64,000 nucleotides of DNA from Symbiodinium natans (GCA_905221605.1 CAJNDS010000069.1:800001-864000); one strand, 5' to 3'. Counted from the stretch's first letter, positions 44,851-55,505 are shown. Program-made: numbers and translations. The notes: a model not told the origin generated them from the letters alone.

Positions 44851-45337
44851 AGCACAATTTGTTCGGGGTGTATGGATTTGGGGTTTAGGGGTCTTAGAGT
44901 TTAGGCAATTTTTGTTTTTTTTGGGTCTGGTGCTTTAGGGTTCTGGGTTTGGGGCTTCAGGGCTGAGGGTTTTTGTGGCTCTAGGGCTTTAGGGTTTTAA
45001 CCACAGACCCCAAGCCCCTACACCCCAAAACCCCAAAGCCATAAACCCTGACTAGCCCCTTGCGCCCTAAACCCTAAAGAACCTGAACACCCCGAAAACC
45101 CCCCAAGCCCTACACCCTCAACCCTGTACCCTAAACCCTAAACCCTTAACCCTTAACCCTCAACCCTTAACCCTTAACCCTTAACCCTAAACCCTTAAAC
45201 CCTGAACCCTGAAAGTCACGGCCTCGGGTCCCCCCGCGTGCGCTGCTGCGCCGGCCTCCCGCAGCAGGGAAGCCTCAGGCGCCGCTCAGGGTTTGGGGTT
45301 TAAGGGTTTAGGGTTTTAGGGTTCAAGGTTCCAGGCT

Positions 45338-45450
45338 TAGGGTTTAGGGTTTCGGGTTTCGGGTTTAGGGTTTAGGGTTTAGGGTTTAGGGTTTAGGGTT
45401 TAGGGTTTAGGGTTCCAGGCTTAGGGTTTAGGGTTTAGGGTTTGCGATTT
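45338..45450 (+). repeat. TTTAGGG array with a duplicated insert
   Basis: About 12 units; GTTCCAGGCTTAGGG occurs on both sides (about 45328 and 45414), so array plus flank was duplicated. Confidence 0.85.
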
Positions 45451-46227
45451 GGGGTTTAGGGTTGGGGTCTGGGCCTGAATCACGTGCGTGCTCGGGCAGG
45501 GTCAACCAATCTTGAACGGGAAGTTGCTGGCATGCTGGGCATGGAGGTCAACCATCCGAAGTGACGGATTCAGGAATTTCGGTACTGACTGGGGTGGCCC
45601 TAAACCCAAAAACCTTAAACCCACATCTCCAAATCCTGAAACCCTAAAACGCCCACAGCCTTTAAAAGGTCCTGAAACCAATTCCCGGATCGCGCGCCTG
45701 TGAAACCTCCCAAAATAGAGACCTTGAGAATCTGACTTAGGGGCTTCAGGTTTCGGGCTTAAACGGCTGAGGGCCAAATACTGCTAACCCCTCGACCCTA
45801 GACCCAAACGCTGCGCCCAAGTGGCCGTCATCTTCTGCCCTGACCGCTCTGCGTACGTCAGGGCTGAGTCGTTGTTCGTGTCGACCTCATAACCAACAGC
45901 CACAATACTCGCCCCTCGCGAACGGAATCTGGGTCTGGGTCATTCTTTTGCTGTTTGGGGCACCATCCCGCCATTGTCTCAACATGGTGAGAACCCAGGA
46001 AATTGACCCCTGTCGGCAGGAGTTTCTGCAATAGCACTACTTGAATCACACGAGGTTTTGGGCAATCATGGTATGGTCACAAGCACCACCTGCAGTTGAC
46101 GGGACCGGCCGACAATGCTTAGAGCCGCATGAGCGCAGGAAGCCTCAATACTCCCTCTTAAGATTGGGACTGGGGTGGTTTGGAGGGCTTCAGAAGGACG
46201 GGCTACCCGGGGTCATACATAAAAATT

Positions 46228-46576
46228 CGGGCCCGTAGAACTAAAAAGTCTATTCCAGGTCAAATGCCCGCACTCACGTTCTGCACAGCTTGGGTTGCCG
46301 TTTTTCTGCGGAGAATCTCTGAAAATCTCTGACACATGCTTTTCAAATGAGCCGAAGAAGCCTCGTGTCTTTTGGGACGAGGACTTTGAAGATCCCTTCG
46401 CACCTCCACAGGAGTGATGCTCGTGGATCCTCATGGGCAACGGAACAGCTCGGGCCCATGGAACTTTAAAATCTCTTCCAAAGCAATTCGCCTGCGTTCT
46501 GGAAGAGCGTGGGTTGGCGATTATGACCGAGGAAAATCTCTGAACAAATCTTTGAAACAAGCTTCTGTCAACTGAG
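46228..46576. repeat. degenerate direct repeat downstream of the TIR-like gene
   Basis: Two copies of about 120 bp, at 46228-46350 and 46451-46576, start alike (CGGGCCCRTRGAACT), share GGGTTG and GAAAATCTCTGA, and are offset by about 223 bp. They lie just past the stop codon, where the 3' UTR would be. Confidence 0.6.
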
Positions 46577-46624
46577 CTAGGGGGGGGGAGCAGCACTCTC
46601 AGAGTGGCTGCGCCACGGAAATCA

Positions 46625-48168
46625 CTATATCTCAATTGCTTCCTCGGGGGGGCTTGCTCGAAACCGCCTCCTCCAACTGTTGTGTGTGATGACGAAGGAC
46701 ATGGCCACTGTGGCAACAGCATACATCACAGAAGCTGCCAGCACCTGTCTGCGCACGAAGGATGAAAGCCCGAACATGCCCAGGAAGACGAAACTCAAGC
46801 AAACCCAAATCAAGAGGGTCTTGCCGTAATCAAGACACCTGCCGGCAGGAGCAGCAAATCGATCGCAAATGAAGTACGTCAGCTGGATATAGTGAACACA
46901 TAAGACGCTGTTGGCAATACATACGGTCAGGAACATCTTCGCCACGTCATCCGTGCTGGACGTGGGCATCCGTCTTTCGACCCAGAAGCCAGCCATATTG
47001 AAGGATACAAAAGGTGTGGCAATCATCAGCCAAAAGCTGCCTGGAAGGTTGTTTCTCGAAAAGGGTTTCGTGAGCTCGTCAGCTAATGGGCCCCTCACGT
47101 GTTGCATGAAGGACGCCGGGCTTCCGTACCATGTACGAATGACATGTTCGATGCATTCCTTGTCTGCCGCACAGCGGCAAGTGACATTGGCGAGGTCGAA
47201 GCTGCGCAGACTGTATAGGAGATGATGTTTTTCATTCAGCAGTCTACGTAGAAAGTGTACCAACATGTAGCTTGGGATCAGGCCAAGCACCTGCACCAGT
47301 ATTGCAACCACAGTCCGCTCTTGAAAGTTGTTCACGAACCACTCATCAATGACTCTCAAGATGTAGATGGCAAAAACAACGAAGAGCAGACCATTCTCAA
47401 CAAACAATGGCTTGAGAAGAATCTTTCCGCATGGGTTGGCTTTGAAAAACGCGGCGAGCTCAAACACACACCACAGCCTCGAAAAATAAGGCCCGCTCCA
47501 CAAAATGTGCATCTCAGAGGATGCAGCCAAGAAACCACCCAGCCCGTAAATTCCACGCTGCATTGTGTCGGGGTCTGTCTGATTGATGCACACGACATCC
47601 AAAAAGCACATTTCTTCCGCTTTGCGCCTACATGCTGCCCATGCTGCTGTATACGGCGAGGTCAGCAATCCCAACATCGACCCCAGGAAGCCGCCAATCC
47701 AAATGGACGGACCGGGCAAGACGAGCGTGGGAATCTCCATCGTTGCATCCAGTGCAACTCCCAGTATCACACCCAGAAGCCAACCGAGTAAGAACTTCCA
47801 TGCCCCGTGCTGCACCCACAGTGCAAGGACCTTGCGCCAGCCAGGTGTATGCCAGGTGTGGGAGTAGAAGATGTCGAGCTGCTTCACTTGCCGGGACCTG
47901 TGCCAGAGGAGTGCCCGCGCCCTCTCTGAGAGATCTACCGGAGAAGTGAGCCACAACTTTCCCAGACCTCGCAATGACATATGCAGCGGAATCCCTCGCA
48001 ACAACTCTTCCTCGATCTGAAAGTGGTTCAGGCGATACCTTGCAATCGTGGACAGCGTGGCCCTTGATGTGCCATGGTCTAGAGAGCTGACACCACCCTG
48101 TTCGGTCGCAGAGCTCAGGTCTCTAGGTAAATCCGGCGCTTCAGCGGAAGAGCCGTCTTTGGGACAAT
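46625..48168 (-). CDS. main exon of a multi-pass membrane protein with a TIR-like domain
   Basis: This is the only long open frame in the window. It ends at a TAG at 46625-46627 and stays open upstream to a stop at 48209. The first in-frame ATG is only at 47980-47978, so coding probably continues from an upstream exon. A pyrimidine-rich acceptor (CCATCCACCAG) ends at 48169. Joined to the exon at 48282-48366 the phase fits and gives 542 residues. In that numbering, FYSHTW (129-134) resembles TIR strand A, FLDVVCINQ (217-225) a central strand, and SRLWCVFELAAF (258-269) the S-x-W-C-x-x-E-L motif of plant TIR domains, where the Glu (here E265) is the catalytic NADase residue. Two hydrophobic helices (about 151-170 and 181-200) sit inside the TIR-like region, and about six more follow (286-302, 315-334, 403-425, 439-463, 478-500, 504-523). 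Enzyme activity is inferred from the motif only. No telomere-type repeat interrupts this exon. Confidence 0.85.
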
Positions 48169-48281
48169 CTGGTGGATGGACAGGGAAGCCAGCGCAGACC
48201 TCGACAACTCAGCACTTTCCAGTGCAATTGCTAAACCCTCAGCCCTCAACCCTCAACCCTACACCCATCCTTGAACCCTAC

Positions 48282-48366
48282 TTCCGCCCAGGTCGAAGTA
48301 GTGCCCAGGTACCTCCTGGGCCTCTGCAGGCGGCTCCGCTTTGCAGCAGCTGCGGCCGCTTCCCAT
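48282..48366 (-). CDS. probable first exon of the TIR-like membrane protein
   Basis: An ATG at 48366-48364 opens a reading that begins MGSGRSCCKAEPPAEAQEVP. Gly2 with small residues after it fits N-myristoylation, and Cys7-Cys8 fits palmitoylation, so the N-terminus may be doubly acylated at a membrane. The frame would stop soon after, but a GT donor (GTAGGG) after 28 codons plus one base matches the two-base start of the next exon at 48168. The 113-bp intron contains TTGAGGG and TTTAGGG units. An alternative donor (GTACCT) follows codon 18. Start and join are inferred, not shown by transcript data. Confidence 0.6.
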
Positions 48367-48619
48367 GGCCCAGTCTCGGGCACACGTGAAGACGCCGAGA
48401 GGGCTTACGGCTCAGGCTCGAGGGCTGGCCCCTTAAGCCCCTTGAAAATGTCCCGGAATAATTTCGCCCTCTTGAACTCAATAAGAGTGTGTAACATGTC
48501 CCTAGTTCTTGACATTGGAGCAGTGAGCAGCGGCGTTGTTAAACTGCTCTACTCTCACATCTACTTCCATGATGCCACCATCATCATGGGTAGGACAACA
48601 AGAAACCAGGATTCTGAGT

Positions 48620-49340
48620 GAAAGAGAATGCTGTTGTTGCTGAATTCAAAACTGTCTTTTTCATTGCTATTGCTTCAAGACACTATTCTTTTGTACTATC
48701 GAAACTATGAACTTCCCGTTGCTATACCTCCTGAACCGAATATGCTTGTCGACGTTTGTAATCTTCAAGACTGATTGGCAAGCCGAAGCTCTAAGCCCTA
48801 GGCCCCCTAAGCCCTAGAGCCCCTAAACCCAAACCCTAAACCCAAAACTCACGAAGCAGACTCAGACTCTGGGCAACAGAGTGTAACTTCATGTAACGGT
48901 GAGAAAAGAACTCACGAAGCTCGATACTTTAGGGGCCTTAAGAATGAGAATAGGTTTTGCGGGTTATTGTAGCTTATTTGTACAGGGACCCTGAGGGAAT
49001 CCTCTTAGTAATTATTCCGACCCCTATAGTAAACCTGTAGGCGCGCGTGCGTGCGTGCTGCAAATCGAAAGCCCAAAGCATAATTAAACAAACCATGAAA
49101 CCCAGAAGCCCTGAACCGTAAACCCTGAATACCCCTAAACCCTAAAACCCTAAACCCCCAAACCCTACGCCACCCTAAACACCTAGACGTTGGGACGTTG
49201 ATGTTCCCCCTAATACTACCAGTCCTTAACGGGGATTCTAATCGGGGGTGCTATCACCCTAATAAGGAGCGGTTAGTATAGGGGGGAAACCTCCCAACCT
49301 AAACCCCTTAACACAGATGACCACGGCCGGGTTTTGCTCA
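48620..49340. other. unique AT-richer sequence upstream of the TIR-like gene
   Basis: Low repeat content compared with the rest. It would hold the 5' region of the minus-strand TIR-like gene; no promoter motif recognised. Confidence 0.5.
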
Positions 49341-49352
49341 GCGCGCCGCCAG

Positions 49353-49412
49353 CTGGGCGCTAGCGCCGGCCTTGAGAAGTCGCTTCACCAGCTTTGCCTG
49401 CGGCAGTCGCAG
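49353..49412 (+). CDS. exon candidate
   Basis: 60 bases, 20 codons in phase 0, between GCGCCGCCAG and a GTTTGA donor that begins a repeat-derived intron. Reads LGASAGLEKSLHQLCLRQSQ. Confidence 0.55.
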
Positions 49413-50425
49413 GTTTGAGGGGGGTTGCGGGCTTCAGGGGGTTTAAGGGGGTTTAAGGGGGTTTAAGGGGGTTTAAGGGGGTTTCAGGGGGTTTGAGGGT
49501 GTTTAGAGTTTAGGAGTTTCGGGCTTCGGGCTTAGGAGTTTAGGAGTTTAGGGTTTGGGAGTTTAGGAGTTTGGAGGAGTTTAGGACTCAGGTGTTAAGA
49601 GCTTTGGGTTTCGGGAATGGGGCTGTGATCCTGCGACAACAACTTCAGGTGCTGCTAACGTGAGCCGTTTGGGGTTCCGGCTTCAGGCTAAGCAACCCCT
49701 GCTGCAACCTTAAACCCCTAACCTTAGACCCTGAACCCTACACTCTAAACCCTAACCCTAGACTCCGAAACCCTAAGTCCAAAACTCCTGACGACAGAAG
49801 TTTCCCGGCCTGCTCTGCATCGCTCACACCAGGCCTCCCGAGCAATTGAACCCTAAACCCTGCTCAACGGGCCCCAAATCTGACACCCTCAATTTCGGGT
49901 TTAGGGCTTAGAGGTTTCAGAGTGAGGGGTTAGGGCTGAGGGGGTCGGGCACTTTGGGTTCGTCTGGGGTTGAGAGGTAGGTGGTTAGTTCGACAGATTG
50001 AACCCCAAACAGGGCAACCCCCAGGACCCCCAAAACATGAGCTCCAACTTGGGGTCAAAAAGCAACAACGACTAGAACTCACTGCTGCTGCATCAGCTCA
50101 GGGGGGGCTGGGGGGGCCCCAACGACAAAGCTCTGCAGTGAGGGTAGGGGCAAGAAACTTCGGGTCAGGAAAGCACGACCACTGACAGGGAATTTCGAGT
50201 AACGTGGCGCAGAGTTGCCTGGTTCACTGTAACGGAGGAGGTGGATTCATGGCTCGTATTTGCAAAGTGCCAGGGGGACACGATTGCAAGGGACAGTAGT
50301 TATTTGAAGGCACAGTAGTTATCACTTGGGCCCGTATTCGCACAGAACCCTGCACAAGAAAGTGTTTTAAAGATGCCCTACATCCTGAACCTCAAAGCCT
50401 CTGGAGGAGAAAAAAAAAAACAAAC

Positions 50426-50524
50426 ATTTGAAGCTTGCCTCGCTGCGGCCAGGTGCAGTGCCCCTCGGCCGAAATGATCGGTCGTGCCCGCGTCCGCGCC
50501 GTGGATTAAGAGCGAGGAGATGGC
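50426..50524 (-). CDS. ankyrin-repeat exon, exactly one 33-residue unit
   Basis: Between an acceptor (CCCGAAG) and a donor (GTTTGT) lie 99 bases, 33 codons in phase 0. The reading includes LLIHGADAGTTDHFGRGALH followed by LAAARQ, which fits the ankyrin consensus LLxxGADvnxxDxxGxTpLHlAa. An exon equal to one repeat unit is common in ankyrin genes. The part after codon 28 could instead be removed by a GC donor (GCAAGC). Confidence 0.75.
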
Positions 50525-51372
50525 CTTCGGGTTCTGGGTTTTGTAGGTTTTCGGTTTCAGGTTTACGTTTCAGGGTTTCGGGTTTGGGGTTTGGGGTGCA
50601 AGGTTCAGGAAGGACTTCTTCTGGGCGCCTGTCTGATATGTTTAGCCTTGTTGAGAACGCAAATATACTCTCACAGAGGTTGTCTAAATTATGGGAGGGT
50701 ATGACAAGGGTTTCTTCTTGAGTTGAACAGAGCTTGCTTCACGCTGTGTCCAAGCCCCGCTTCAGGTTTTCAAAGGGGTGTTCTCAACAATTGGGAGGTT
50801 TGAAACTATAAGAGAAACCGCAGGAAAAGGGCAGATAATCAGCCACTTCTTGGGGGAGGGCTCGAGAGAAACTCCTAACCCCAACCCAGGTGTCTTGAAG
50901 TTTTACTTAACCCTGAAACCTCCTATCATTGGGCTCTTAGAGTTCTAGGCCTCGGGGCAGGCTTCAAAAAAATGAACAAAAAATCTTAAGTAAGCGTTGA
51001 GGTTTGGGGTTTAGGGGTTAGGGTTTAGGGTTTAGAGTTTAGGGTTGGGGTTTAGGGCTTAGGGGACCTTACTTTGGGAGGGGTAGTTCAGATGGGGCGG
51101 AGGTGGTTTGGGGTCTAGGATTTAGCGTTTAGGGTATCATGGTTTGGGGTCCATGGGCTAAGGGTTCAAGGGGTTAGGGCTTCGGGCCTCGTTCGTTGCG
51201 ATTAGCCAAAGTCACCCTAAGCTCTCCAACTCCGTCCACTTAATCATAATCTGAAGCCCAGGATCCGCGCGGTTCTACCCCCACTGCACGCCCTACCCCT
51301 GCGGCATCTTCTTGGAGACTCTAAACCCCGAATGCCAACACCCCGAAACCGCGAAACCCTGAACCCGACAAC

Positions 51373-51468
51373 CCTCAACATTGGAGTCGCTAGCTTTTCC
51401 TCGCCTCGTTCTGGCCATAGGCTGCCGCGTACCTTGCTCCACGGGGCTGATTGGAAGACCCGGGTTTG
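51373..51468 (-). CDS. exon candidate in the ankyrin gene
   Basis: 96 bases, 32 codons in phase 0, between a pyrimidine-rich acceptor region and a GTTGTC donor. The reading includes VFQSAPWSKVRGSLWPERGE. No domain recognised. Confidence 0.45.
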
Positions 51469-51693
51469 CTTGACCCAAGAGTAAGCTAGGAATGAAAAAG
51501 GGTGCCCGTTCAGATAAACTCTAGAAACCCGAATCTCTAAGCCCTAGTTTCTAAACTCTAGTCTTCAAACAAAATGCCCACCCAAAGCCCTACAGTCTGA
51601 GTTAAGAGGCACCTAATTCTCTAAGTGTCTTCTGCGAACCCAAGAGTGGAAAACCAAAGAAAGCATTTGAACAAAAAACCTGAAACCAAGAAC

Positions 51694-51805
51694 CCGGAAG
51701 TAGCATTCGCAGGCGAGCTGGAGCCTTGCCACCACATCATTGCAAACCTCAGGCCTGTTCTGCATCCCGCCTGCTTTCCTTCCTTCCCACCCACAAAAGA
51801 AGTCG
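51694..51805 (-). CDS. exon candidate in the ankyrin gene
   Basis: 112 bases from CTCAG to a GTTCTT donor give one base plus 37 codons, including RPEVCNDVVARLQLACECY. Helical and balanced, but not itself an obvious ankyrin unit. The plus strand is also open here, so the strand rests on the neighbouring ankyrin exons. Confidence 0.45.
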
Positions 51806-51959
51806 CTGAGAGTCAGGGTATGGGATTTGGGGTTTAGGGGTTAGGGTTTAGGCATACTAGGACCCAAGGTAGGCCCTCATTCCCTTGTTTTTGCGTCTAG
51901 CTTCCCTTTTTCACCCCTAATTAAGCCCTAAGCCCTAAACACAAGACCCCTCCGATTCA

Positions 51960-52014
51960 GCCCAAGTGCAGCAAAGGCGTCTTGCCGCGGCAGTTGCTTG
52001 CGTTCACGCTGACC
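51960..52014 (-). CDS. ankyrin-repeat exon
   Basis: After an acceptor with a CCACCCCTGGAACCCAG tract the reading VSVNASNCRGKTPLLHLG matches the core of an ankyrin unit (VNxxDxxGxTPLHLA). The downstream border is unclear: a TGA follows LHLG and no good donor is visible. Confidence 0.65.
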
Positions 52015-52431
52015 CTGGGTTCCAGGGGTGGCTGAGGGCTTGGAGTTTGGGGTTCAAAGTTTAGGGTTTGGGGTTTAGGGCTTAGGGTTTGGGGTTTCAG
52101 GGTTTGGGGTTTTGAGATGAGGCGGCCCGAAACGAGCCCAAAGCAAAGACCTACATCCCTAACAAGAACCCACCAAGAACCCCTCAACCATGCAACACTC
52201 AACCCTCAACCCCCCTTCCCTTCATCCTGAAGCCCGAAACCCCAAAAGCACCAACAGAACGTGGCACCAACAAAGCAGGGTTTTGGGGGTTAGGGGTTTG
52301 GGAGGATAGGGTTTTAGGGTTTTGGGCCTCGGGTGCCTTGGCGAATCCAGGGGTCAGGGGGAGCTTTAGGGTACGAGGTTTGGAGTTGAGGTGGGCAAAT
52401 GTGGAGGGTTTAGGGGGCCCAGAACTCGAAC

Positions 52432-52459
52432 CTGCCTGAATCTCCTGCAGCAACGGCCA
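52432..52459 (-). CDS. small exon candidate in the ankyrin gene
   Basis: Reads WPLLQEIQA between an acceptor (GGGTCAG) and a GTTCGA donor. It lies between ankyrin exons on the same strand. Too short to assign on its own. Confidence 0.35.
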
Positions 52460-52817
52460 CTGACCCTAAATCCTACACAATTCAATTGTGTATACCCTGA
52501 AGGCGTGAGCCCTATCTCCTTAAACGCCCCTTACACTGCAAACCACCCTAAACCCTAAACTCCGAAGCCAAACCGTAAACCCCACACCATTTAGCTACGA
52601 CTCAACACAACCAAAACGCCAAAACTTACTCTAAAGAAACTGAGCTTGTGGCCCCTCTCCCTCTTCAAGCACCTGGCCAAGCGAGGTTCTGTGCTCTACT
52701 ACCGGATAGGCTGAACTCAGAACTGAGACTCAGGATTTAGGTTTTTTGGAGTCAGGATTTAGGTTCAGACTTCAAGAACGAACGCGGAACTAGGACTAGG
52801 ATTCTATAAGGAAAAGG

Positions 52818-52929
52818 TTGCAGCCTTTGCGGCTTTGCAGTGGTATGTCTTGACGGCTGCTGATAGTCGTGAGGCTGCTTCACGACTAGTTCGCGCTCGG
52901 CTCGCAGCCAGACTTCGTGGGCTCAGGGT
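52818..52929 (+). CDS. exon candidate, Ala/Arg-rich helix
   Basis: Reads VAAFAALQWYVLTAADSREA, then ASRLVRARLAARLRGLR. An internal acceptor (GCGGCTTTGCAG) could shorten it. Coiled-coil-like. Confidence 0.5.
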
Positions 52930-53043
52930 TTAGGGCCTACACCGCCCCTGAACCTAAACCCTAAACCCCAAAACCACAAACCCTAAACCCGAAACCTAAA
53001 CCCTATACAATAACCCTAAACTCTAAACCCGCAAAACCAAAAC

Positions 53044-53106
53044 CTGCCTGGCTGCCTGCTCCAGCTCGGCGACGTCACCCATTGCAGCCAGGCGAAGCAG
53101 CGCGAC
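53044..53106 (-). CDS. probable ankyrin-type exon
   Basis: A 63-base island runs from an AG acceptor to a GTTTTG donor, 21 codons in phase 0, reading VALLRLAAMGDVAELEQAAR. The pattern ALxxAAxxGDxxxLExx is the usual first helix pair of an ankyrin unit. It lies upstream of the two clearer ankyrin exons on the same strand. Confidence 0.6.
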
Positions 53107-53573
53107 CTCTCTGCGGATTCAGGGTTTGTAGGGTTTAGGGTTTAGGGTTTGTAGGGTATAGGGTGTAGGGTTTGGGGTTTAGGGTTGAGGGTTGAGGGTT
53201 GAGGGTTGAGGGTTTAGGGTTAGAGTTTAGGGTTTAGGATTTAGGGTCTAGGGTTTAGGGTTTAGGGTTTGGGCTGTCGCCTAACGCCTTAACCCGAAAC
53301 CCGTAGCCCTCGAGCCCCAGATCAAGCCGTGCCTGCTTCACATTAGGTTAGTTTTTTGGAGAGTTGGGCATCAAGTTGCTGAGTTTCAGCCGTTGACCGA
53401 AAGCAACCTAGAAGCCGTTTTCGGTGAACCGATGCAGACGCAAAGCCTGTCAAACCCTTGGCTCCTTCAAATCCTTCCGATTCCTGAGCACCCTTAGACA
53501 GCCCTTGAAGACCCCTTTTGCAAAAGCAGCCCTTCACCCCCCCCGGCCCAAAAAAAGCACTAAATCCTGCTAC

Positions 53574-53635
53574 AATGGCCCTTGCAGTGCCTGGGACGAT
53601 GGAGTGCTTTCGGGGACTCGCTCGCTGAGCTTGGC
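53574..53635 (-). CDS. exon candidate upstream of the ankyrin exons
   Basis: The acceptor has a long pyrimidine tract (TTCCCTCCCACTTTCAAG) and the donor is GTAGCA. The 62-base reading AKLSERVPESTPSSQALQGP is polar. Confidence 0.45.
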
Positions 53636-53932
53636 CTTGAAAGTGGGAGGGAACGGGAGTGGGGGTTGAGGTTTAAGGTTTAGGGTTTGGGGTTTAGGGT
53701 TTAGGGTTTCTGGGTTTCGGGTTGAGGCTTTTGGGATTAGGTTTGAGGGTTTGTGGGGCGTGTGGGACCCCCTATTAGTGGATGGCGGGGCTTCGGTTCA
53801 GTGTTTTGAGGGTTTTGGGGCCTTAAGACTCGGGAAACAGATGACTCCTTGGAACGTGGATGCCAGCAATTTTGAATGAGTCTTGCGCTTTGACCTACTG
53901 AGGCGTCGACGGGGGTGTGGCTTTTCGGCTAG

Positions 53933-54178
53933 GAAACCGTAGGGAAATCATGAAGCCTCTCCGGGAGCCTTCTTCGCAAGCCTTCCGCAGTGCAACTTTG
54001 ACAACGTGCTTCCATGAGACTCATGAGACCCCCTTCCACGATCTTTTTTTGCGAGAAACCATATCGTTCCTTCTGCGAAGTACCGTGGTCATGCAATGTC
54101 TTAGAAGGCGCAACTGGGTGCGACTTTATCAAGTTTGGGCGGCCAAGAAAGAGGTGCTTGGCACGGCTGCGCCAGCAG
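53933..54178 (+). CDS. longest plus-strand exon candidate
   Basis: 246 uninterrupted bases between acceptor TGGCTTTTCGGCTAG and donor GTAATG, two bases plus 81 codons plus one base. Includes HDLFLRETISFLLRSTVVMQ, then CLRRRNWVRLYQVWAAKKEV. Amphipathic and basic; no family recognised. Confidence 0.6.
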
Positions 54179-54592
54179 GTAATGAGACGCGGGGATATAG
54201 CCTCTGGCCTAAACCCTAATCCCTAAACCCTAAACCCGAAACCCCACTGAACAAGGAGGCGGGTCGCGGATAGGAACTCCATCTCCTCTTCCACAAGATG
54301 ATGGCTCCGAAACTGGAGCCCTCAACAAGATGGGCAGGGTTTAAGAGGCTGGGGGGCCGGAGGACCCTGATTTTAGCGTTCGGCTTCTTTACTTCCTGCT
54401 ACTTTTGTGTCAGGTCACCCCTTCATTTTGTCGGCCGCCAGGCCTTCAAAGTAGGGCAGCTTAGGTTCCCTGAAGCTTTCAGCGAAGTTTAGGGCTTTGG
54501 ATTTAGGATTTAAGGTTTAGGGTTTGGGGTTTCGGGCTTAGGGCTTCGTTCCCTTAAACCCTCAACCCTGAAATGCGGGCACAGCGTTGAAC

Positions 54593-54641
54593 CTGCCTTC
54601 GGAGAGGATCTCAACGAGCCGGAGCAAGTCCGCGACCACAT
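54593..54641 (-). CDS. exon candidate, helical
   Basis: 49 bases from GAGCTGGCCCAG to a GTTCAA donor. Reads VVADLLRLVEILSEG. Confidence 0.55.
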
Positions 54642-55227
54642 CTGGGCCAGCTCAACTCTCAACCCTGAACCCTAAACCCGAAACCCTAAATCCTAAACCT
54701 GGAAAAAAACTCCACACTCACCAGGCTTAGTTTGTAGAAACTTTGGGTTTCAGGGTTAGGGTGTAAGGTTTAAGGCGGGGGGGGGGGGGTTTTGCTGCCG
54801 CTGCGCGGCGAAACCCCAACGCCCGAAACCCCAACCCCAAGCCCCAAGCCCAAGACCTCCCAAACCTTCCAAACCCCTGCAGACCGAAATCCCTAAACTC
54901 CAAGACACTCGACAAACCCTCAGAGCCCTAAGGGCCCCTGCCTGCAACAAAACAACCCATAGCCAACAATACCCAAAAGAACAGAAGAATTGCAGCGTGA
55001 GAGAGAGCACATGCAGGCACTGGATGTGGATATAGAGATAGGTATAGCGTATAGATGTCGAAAGGAGATGTAGGCATGGATACCGATATGGGGGTTTACG
55101 AAAATAGGGGACCCATAATGTAGATCCCCGAATAGTAGGATCCCCGTATAAGAAGGACGCCAATGAGGTACCCCTAATTTCGAAAACCCCATATGGATAC
55201 CCTCAATCCTAAACCCCTGTTTAGATA

Positions 55228-55505
55228 CCCCCGTGAAGACGTCCATAGATACACGAAAGGACGGGCCGCCTTGAATTCTTCTCACATCGGCGCGGCGTTG
55301 GCAAGACTCGGTCTCAAGTCCTGTGCCATCATCTGGAGCTTCATGGTTTAGCGTTTGGGGCTTTGGGTTTCGGGGTGCAAGGCTTGGGGTTTGGGGTTTG
55401 GGACGTCGGGACTTACGGGCACAGTAAGGGCTTAGGGTGTAGGGTTTCGAGCTTTGGGCTGTCGGCCCAGTGTCTACGGTTGAGGGAATCAAAGTCGGAG
55501 ACTGA
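55228..55505 (-). CDS. coding-like region, two segments
   Basis: Segment one (about 55505-55447) reads DFDSLNRRHWADSPKLE. Segment two (55345-55228) reads APDDGTGLETESCQRRADVR, then RIQGGPSFRVSMDVFTG. Degenerate repeat separates them. The long open frame continues into AT-rich sequence below 55200, which I do not trust as coding. Confidence 0.45.

Noticed and set aside
2400-45400. Complete gene models joining the exon islands
   Set aside because: Only some neighbouring islands agree in phase, strand is uncertain for many, and no family could be recognised, so joining them would be guesswork.
46213-46722. 169-codon minus frame overlapping the 3' end of the TIR-like gene
   Set aside because: Lies in a different frame over the gene end and runs into the degenerate direct repeat; no independent coding support.
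46911-47949. Plus-strand frames of 94-178 codons opposite the TIR-like gene
   Set aside because: Antisense shadows of the strong minus-strand gene.
52410-52465. tRNA B-box (GGTTCGAG) on the minus strand
   Set aside because: No A-box, no cloverleaf; it overlaps an exon candidate of the ankyrin gene.
54756-55200. C-terminal half of the 190-codon minus frame and the overlapping 135-codon frame
   Set aside because: AT-rich, Ile/Tyr/His-rich translation unlike the balanced islands; includes a dispersed repeat also found at 3.7 kb.
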